Assembly: GCF_027533645.1 (NCBI RefSeq)
Contig: NZ_JAQAGY010000001.1
Coordinates: forward strand, 558,001-622,000
DNA: 64,000 nt
Origin: Paenibacillus caseinilyticus
GTDB taxonomy: Bacteria > Bacillota > Bacilli > Paenibacillales > NBRC-103111
Reading direction: 5' to 3'
Positions 60,394-64,000 of the stretch are shown piece by piece. The notes beneath the pieces are model-generated. The model searched no databases, was not told the origin of the DNA, and saw only the letters and a list, made by a program, of their open reading frames with translations. Positions within the stretch are counted from its first letter, which is position 1. Every line of letters begins with the position of its first letter. Made by a program: the position numbers and the translations under genes.

Positions 60394-62458
60394 TCCTCAT
60401 CGCCTCAAACTGGCTTCGGAGCGCAGGTTCTCCCTCCGCCGGAGCCACCCGTCCATACATGCCGTTGGACTGCAGCTGACGCGCCTTGACGTTATCGTCG
60501 AGGTTCAGCTGCAGGATACGGATCAGCGACTGTTGAATCCCCTTATCGAAAGCCGGGCACATGAGCTCCACCCTGCGGGTCAGGTTCCGGGTCATCCAAT
60601 CGGCGCTCGCTAAGTAAATTTCCTCGTCCCCCCCATTCTCGAAATAGAAAATTCTCGAATGTTCCAGGAAGCGGTCTACGACGCTGCGGACCGTAATGTT
60701 CTCGCTGAGTCCCGGCACACCCGGGCGTAAGCAGCATACGCCGCGGATGATGAGATCAATCTTGACGCCCGCTTGGGAAGCGGCATACAATTCATCGACC
60801 ATCTGCTGGTTGGACAGCGAGTTGAATTTCGCGATAATATGCGCCGGTTTCCCTTCGTTTGCGTTGCGTGCTTCCCGGCGGATCTTCTCGATGAGTTTAT
60901 CCATAAGATCCGTAGGCGCCACACCGAAGGCCTTCCAGTTATGCGGGGCCGAATAGCCGGTCACCTCATTGAACAGGGCCGACGCATCCTCCCCGATGAT
61001 TTTATCGGAAGTGAACAACCCCACATCCGTATACAGCTTCGCCGTATTGTCGTTGTAATTCCCAGTGCCCACGTGCACATAGCGGCGGAGGCCATCCGGC
61101 TCCTGGCGGACCACCAGGGTGATTTTGGCATGCGTCTTGAGTCCGACCAGCCCGTACACGACATGGCACCCCGACTGCTCCAGCTTCCGCGCCCACGCGA
61201 TATTCCTCTCTTCATCGAATCGCGCCTTCAGTTCGACGACGACGGTAACCTGCTTGCCGGATTCCGCGGCCCGGGCCAGCCCTTGGATGAGCGGCGAATT
61301 GCCGCTGACGCGGTAAAGCGTCATCTTGATCGCGAGCACCTGCGGGTCGTCGGCGGCCTGGGTGACAAAGTCCGTCATGGCGTCGAAGGACTCATACGGG
61401 TGATACACCAGAACATCCTGCTGCCGGAGCTTCTGGAACAGATCGTCCTCATTCTCCAGCTCCGCAGGATATACGGGTTTGATAGGAGGATAGCGAAGGT
61501 GATCGTATCCCTGCAGGGAACCCGACAATTTCATGAAGAAGGTAAGATCGAGCGGTCCGTCGATCTCGAAGATATTATCCGAGATTTCGAATTCCTCAAT
61601 AAGCTGCTGCAGGGCATAAGGATGAATCCCCCGCTGCACCTCGAGCCGGACCGGAGCCCCCCAGCGGCGGCGGCGCAGCTGAATCTCGATCTCCTCCAGC
61701 AGATCCTCGGCTCCTTCCTCGTTCAATGTGAGATCCGCATTGCGCGTGAGCCGGAAACCGTGCACGGACACCGGCGTATAACCGCTGAAGAGGGTATGGA
61801 TGTGATGTTCGATTAAGGTCTCGAGCAATATGTATTCGTGCTTCTTGCTGTTCGTACGGCAGGGAACTTCGTGGAACCGGTTCAGGTTGGAAGGCACCTG
61901 CAGAATCGCAAAGTACGGCTCCTCTTCGGGGTCTTCCCCTTCTTTCATCAACACGACGGCCAAATATAGAGATTGCGTATGGACCAGCGGAAAAGGCCGC
62001 GCCTGATCGACTGCCATCGGCGTCAATACGGGGAATACGATCTCATGGTAATATTCATCCATGGCTTTGCGCTGCGTAGCATTGAGTTCATCATAACTGG
62101 TCAGAAGAATCCCTTCCCGGGCCAGCTGCCTCATAATCTCCCGGTGGGTCCTGTACAATTCGGCCACCATCTTCGCCGACCGTTTCATCACGCGCTTGAA
62201 CAGCCCTGCCGGCGTATAGCCTGTGAAGTCTTTTTTGGTATAGCCTGCTTTGATCTGGTCCACGATCCCGGCAACCCGGACACTCATAAACTCATCCAAA
62301 TTCGATGAAACGATAGACAGAAACTTGACTCTCTCCAGCAGCGGCGTAGTAGGATCCTGTGCTTCCTCCAGCACGCGCCAGTTGAATTCCACCCAGCTCA
62401 AATCTCGGTTCAAATAATGGTTGGCGGCAGCCGCCTCACGAGCAGCAGTTTCCTTCAT
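60359..62458 (-). CDS. ppk1: polyphosphate kinase 1
   Basis: It makes polyphosphate from ATP, reversibly. About 699 residues. The N-terminal part begins YLNRDLSWVEFNWRVLEEA; the catalytic core has the autophosphorylated His region in VGLKTHAKITLVVR and the second His region in DRFLEHSRIFYFENGG; RRVELMCPAFD follows. ATG at 62458 has GGAGG upstream; the frame is open to 62518. A four-box PhoP-type promoter precedes it, so synthesis of polyphosphate should rise with the Pho response. Confidence 0.95.
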   Translation of the reverse strand: MKETAAREAAAANHYLNRDLSWVEFNWRVLEEAQDPTTPLLERVKFLSIVSSNLDEFMSVRVAGIVDQIKAGYTKKDFTGYTPAGLFKRVMKRSAKMVAELYRTHREIMRQLAREGILLTSYDELNATQRKAMDEYYHEIVFPVLTPMAVDQARPFPLVHTQSLYLAVVLMKEGEDPEEEPYFAILQVPSNLNRFHEVPCRTNSKKHEYILLETLIEHHIHTLFSGYTPVSVHGFRLTRNADLTLNEEGAEDLLEEIEIQLRRRRWGAPVRLEVQRGIHPYALQQLIEEFEISDNIFEIDGPLDLTFFMKLSGSLQGYDHLRYPPIKPVYPAELENEDDLFQKLRQQDVLVYHPYESFDAMTDFVTQAADDPQVLAIKMTLYRVSGNSPLIQGLARAAESGKQVTVVVELKARFDEERNIAWARKLEQSGCHVVYGLVGLKTHAKITLVVRQEPDGLRRYVHVGTGNYNDNTAKLYTDVGLFTSDKIIGEDASALFNEVTGYSAPHNWKAFGVAPTDLMDKLIEKIRREARNANEGKPAHIIAKFNSLSNQQMVDELYAASQAGVKIDLIIRGVCCLRPGVPGLSENITVRSVVDRFLEHSRIFYFENGGDEEIYLASADWMTRNLTRRVELMCPAFDKGIQQSLIRILQLNLDDNVKARQLQSNGMYGRVAPAEGEPALRSQFEAMRISSWKTKAREF

Positions 62459-62516
62459 AGTGACCCAAACCTCCATGGCAATTCGCGGTATTCTATCCTT
62501 TTTTTCAACTCTTTTC

Positions 62517-62570
62517 ATCGTAATTCGACATTGTTAAGAGAACATCGGGGTTTTGTAAATTTTATGTAAA
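62517..62570 (-). promoter_or_regulatory. PhoP-type promoter of ppk
   Basis: The minus strand reads TTTACA, TTTACA, CCGATG, TTAACA with 5-bp spacers (62532-62570), a 9-bp gap, then a -10 TACGAT (62517-62522). The layout is the same as at pstS and pstC. Confidence 0.8.
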
Positions 62571-62607
62571 GAAAGACAAACTTCAGACATGATTTATTTA
62601 AAAATTC

Positions 62608-63045
62608 TTAACAATACGTAGAAGTCCTGATGAGTTCGTATAAATCCGGCGCTTCCTTATCAATACGCGTCGGCCGCCAGTCCCGGTTAACCCATACATG
62701 CTTCGTCTCCCCGGTAACAAGCAGCTCTTCTCCGCGCTTGATCTCGCAGGCAAACGTGAGGCGCAGATTCGAGTATGCGCTGACCCGCACCCGGATGGTA
62801 ATCCAGTCGTCATACTTGGCGGGAAGACGGAACTTGAGCTCCGCATCCGTCAAGGGCAGCAGCAGTCCTCTGTCTTCCAGCGCATGATAGGGCATGCCCA
62901 GACTTCGGATCATCTCCGTGCGTCCAATCTCGAACCAGGTGAGATAATTGGCGTGATACACTACGCCCATTTGATCGGTTTCTTCGTACCGTACGCGGAC
63001 TTCATAGGTAAACCACGGCAGCTGGTCTGCCTTTTCTGTTCCCAA
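62608..63045 (-). CDS. acyl-CoA thioesterase (4HBT / YbgC-like)
   Basis: A hotdog-fold thioesterase of 145 residues. The active-site signature YEETDQMGVVYHANYLTWFEIGRTE carries the catalytic Asp, and the rest follows the single-domain pattern with a GETKHVWVN strand. The acyl substrate is unknown. It is separated from ppk by the PhoP promoter and has its own promoter-like sequence upstream (-35 TTGCTA 63213-63218, -10 TAAAAT 63189-63194). Confidence 0.88.
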   Translation of the reverse strand: MGTEKADQLPWFTYEVRVRYEETDQMGVVYHANYLTWFEIGRTEMIRSLGMPYHALEDRGLLLPLTDAELKFRLPAKYDDWITIRVRVSAYSNLRLTFACEIKRGEELLVTGETKHVWVNRDWRPTRIDKEAPDLYELIRTSTYC

Positions 63046-63275
63046 CTTCTCCAGACCTTCTTTCGTTTGTTTCTGTTGTAAGTCCTAGCCAGGCCGCCTC
63101 CCGCTTCCCCAGGCGGCACCCGTCCTCTATTACCCGTACACGGTTGAAGCGTACCTCTTCCCCAGGCAAGAATATGAGGCTTTACCTTATTTTAATGGAT
63201 AAAGCAGGAAAGTAGCAAAAACAAATGGGACTCCCGTCCCTGATTTACATTTCCTTTACATGAATATGACGGGAC

Positions 63276-63309
63276 AAAAAGAAAAGCGAAACCGGAATCA
63301 GTTTCGCTT
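63276..63309 (-). terminator. terminator of pyruvate kinase
   Basis: A 9-bp stem AAGCGAAAC / GTTTCGCTT with an 8-base loop. On the minus strand the stem is followed by a T-rich run, 17 bases past the pyk stop. Confidence 0.85.
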
Positions 63310-63326
63310 ATGGAACAGCTATGGGA

Positions 63327-64000
63327 TTACAGAACGCGGGCGCGGCCGGAGTAGATGACGCCCACTTCCGGATACAAGGTCACTTCCGCATTGTCTTTGA
63401 GAATCTCAAGCGCATTCTCGACGCCGACGATGACCGGCTTGCTCAGGGAGATGCCTACCACCGCCGCGTGGGAAGTGATCCCGCCGGTTTCGGTAATGAC
63501 GGCTGCCGCTTTCTCGAACGCAGGCATATAGTCCTTGTCCGTCGTCAGGGTGACGAGGATGCAGCCCTCGGATGTCTTGGCGACGGCTTCTTCGGCCGTA
63601 CGGGCCGTTACAACCTTGCCTGTAGCGATTTGGGTGCCGATGCCTTGGCCCTTGGCAATCATCTCGCCGATCTGATGAACCTTGATGAGGTTCGTAGTTC
63701 CGGAGCGGCCTACCGGTACGCCTGCTGTAATGATAACGAGATCGCCGAGGGAAACCAGACCCGCTTTGAGGCTCGTGTCTACCGCGTGCTCGAACAGCTG
63801 GTCCGTAGACGTGCACATTTCGCCTTTGATCGGTACCACGCCCCATACGAGGGACAGACGGCGCAGCACTCTCTCATCCGGCGTCACGGCAATGATCGGC
63901 GCCTTCGGACGGTACTTGGACACCATGCGGGCCGTATAGCCGCTCTCGGTAGCCGTCAGGATCGCCTTCGCGTCCAGATCCAGCGCGGAGTTCGCCACAG
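63327..64000 (-). CDS. pyk: pyruvate kinase, C-terminal part (runs off the window)
   Basis: The last step of glycolysis, making pyruvate and ATP. Only the C-terminal about 224 residues are here; the 5' end lies past position 64000. The allosteric C domain (AILTATESGYTARMVSKYRPKAPIIAVTP, then VIITAGVPVGRSGTTNLIKVH) is followed by the extra PEP-utiliser-like domain with GGITSHAAVVG, which is typical of Bacillales enzymes. The catalytic domain cannot be checked. Confidence 0.95.
   Translation of the reverse strand, partial: VANSALDLDAKAILTATESGYTARMVSKYRPKAPIIAVTPDERVLRRLSLVWGVVPIKGEMCTSTDQLFEHAVDTSLKAGLVSLGDLVIITAGVPVGRSGTTNLIKVHQIGEMIAKGQGIGTQIATGKVVTARTAEEAVAKTSEGCILVTLTTDKDYMPAFEKAAAVITETGGITSHAAVVGISLSKPVIVGVENALEILKDNAEVTLYPEVGVIYSGRARVL

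Noticed and set aside
63244-63260. TTTACA-N5-TTTACA on the plus strand, like a PhoP site
   Set aside because: Only two boxes fit, no -10 follows after 9 bp, and the next element on that strand is the pyruvate kinase terminator with no gene behind it.

Overview
The window looks like chromosome from a spore-forming, Gram-positive, Paenibacillus-like bacterium. The evidence is an alpha/beta-type small acid-soluble spore protein gene, the core run nrdR / lytic transglycosylase / coaE / ytaF / mutM / polA, a pst operon with PhoP-type 11-bp repeat promoters, an S-layer-homology (SLH) anchored giant enzyme, and a high-GC core with lower-GC accessory patches. There are about 48 protein genes, one tRNA-Ala, two gene remnants and many readable regulatory sites. 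The species assignment is inference.

Region 1 (1-20.9 kb) is an alpha-1,6-glucan (dextran) locus. It encodes a secreted GH66 dextranase, an AraC regulator, a 2232-residue SLH-anchored GH66 enzyme of the cycloisomaltooligosaccharide glucanotransferase (CITase) type, a cytoplasmic GH13 oligo-1,6-glucosidase with its LacI regulator, a YesM/YesN two-component system, and a sugar ABC importer (two permeases and a binding lipoprotein, no ATPase gene). The inferred logic is that dextran is bound and cut or cyclised at the surface, imported by the ABC system, and hydrolysed inside. Operators can be read directly: a 21-bp-spaced direct repeat at the dextranase promoter, a GTAACCGGTTAC operator family for LacI, and a cre-like site before the giant enzyme. 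Its outstanding feature is about 1130 residues, nine CBM35-like modules by my count, inserted inside the GH66 catalytic domain.

Region 2 (20.9-29.8 kb) is more accessory: a PepSY membrane protein, a LacI-fold sensor fused to PAS-GGDEF-EAL, a broken transposase, an alpha/beta hydrolase with an autoregulated MarR, an MFS transporter with a second MarR and identical operators, then a tRNA-Ala gene.

Region 3 (29.8-37.5 kb) is housekeeping: NrdR, SASP, lytic transglycosylase, CoaE, YtaF, MutM, PolA and a HAD hydrolase.

Region 4 (37.4-52.6 kb) holds pstSCAB-phoU, a secreted pectate lyase, two Gfo/Idh/MocA oxidoreductases, phoR-phoP in that unusual order, a BASS-family transporter, class I fumarase, a YfbR-like nucleotidase and a small membrane protein. 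Region 5 (52.7-64 kb) holds a low-GC RCC1/copper-amine-oxidase-domain remnant, a hydrolase, the TCA run citZ-icd-mdh, convergent ppx/ppk, a thioesterase and the 3' part of pyruvate kinase. Three promoters (pstS, pstC, ppk) share one layout: four 6-bp boxes on an 11-bp pitch, a 9-bp gap, then a -10. This places polyphosphate synthesis together with high-affinity phosphate uptake under predicted PhoP control.
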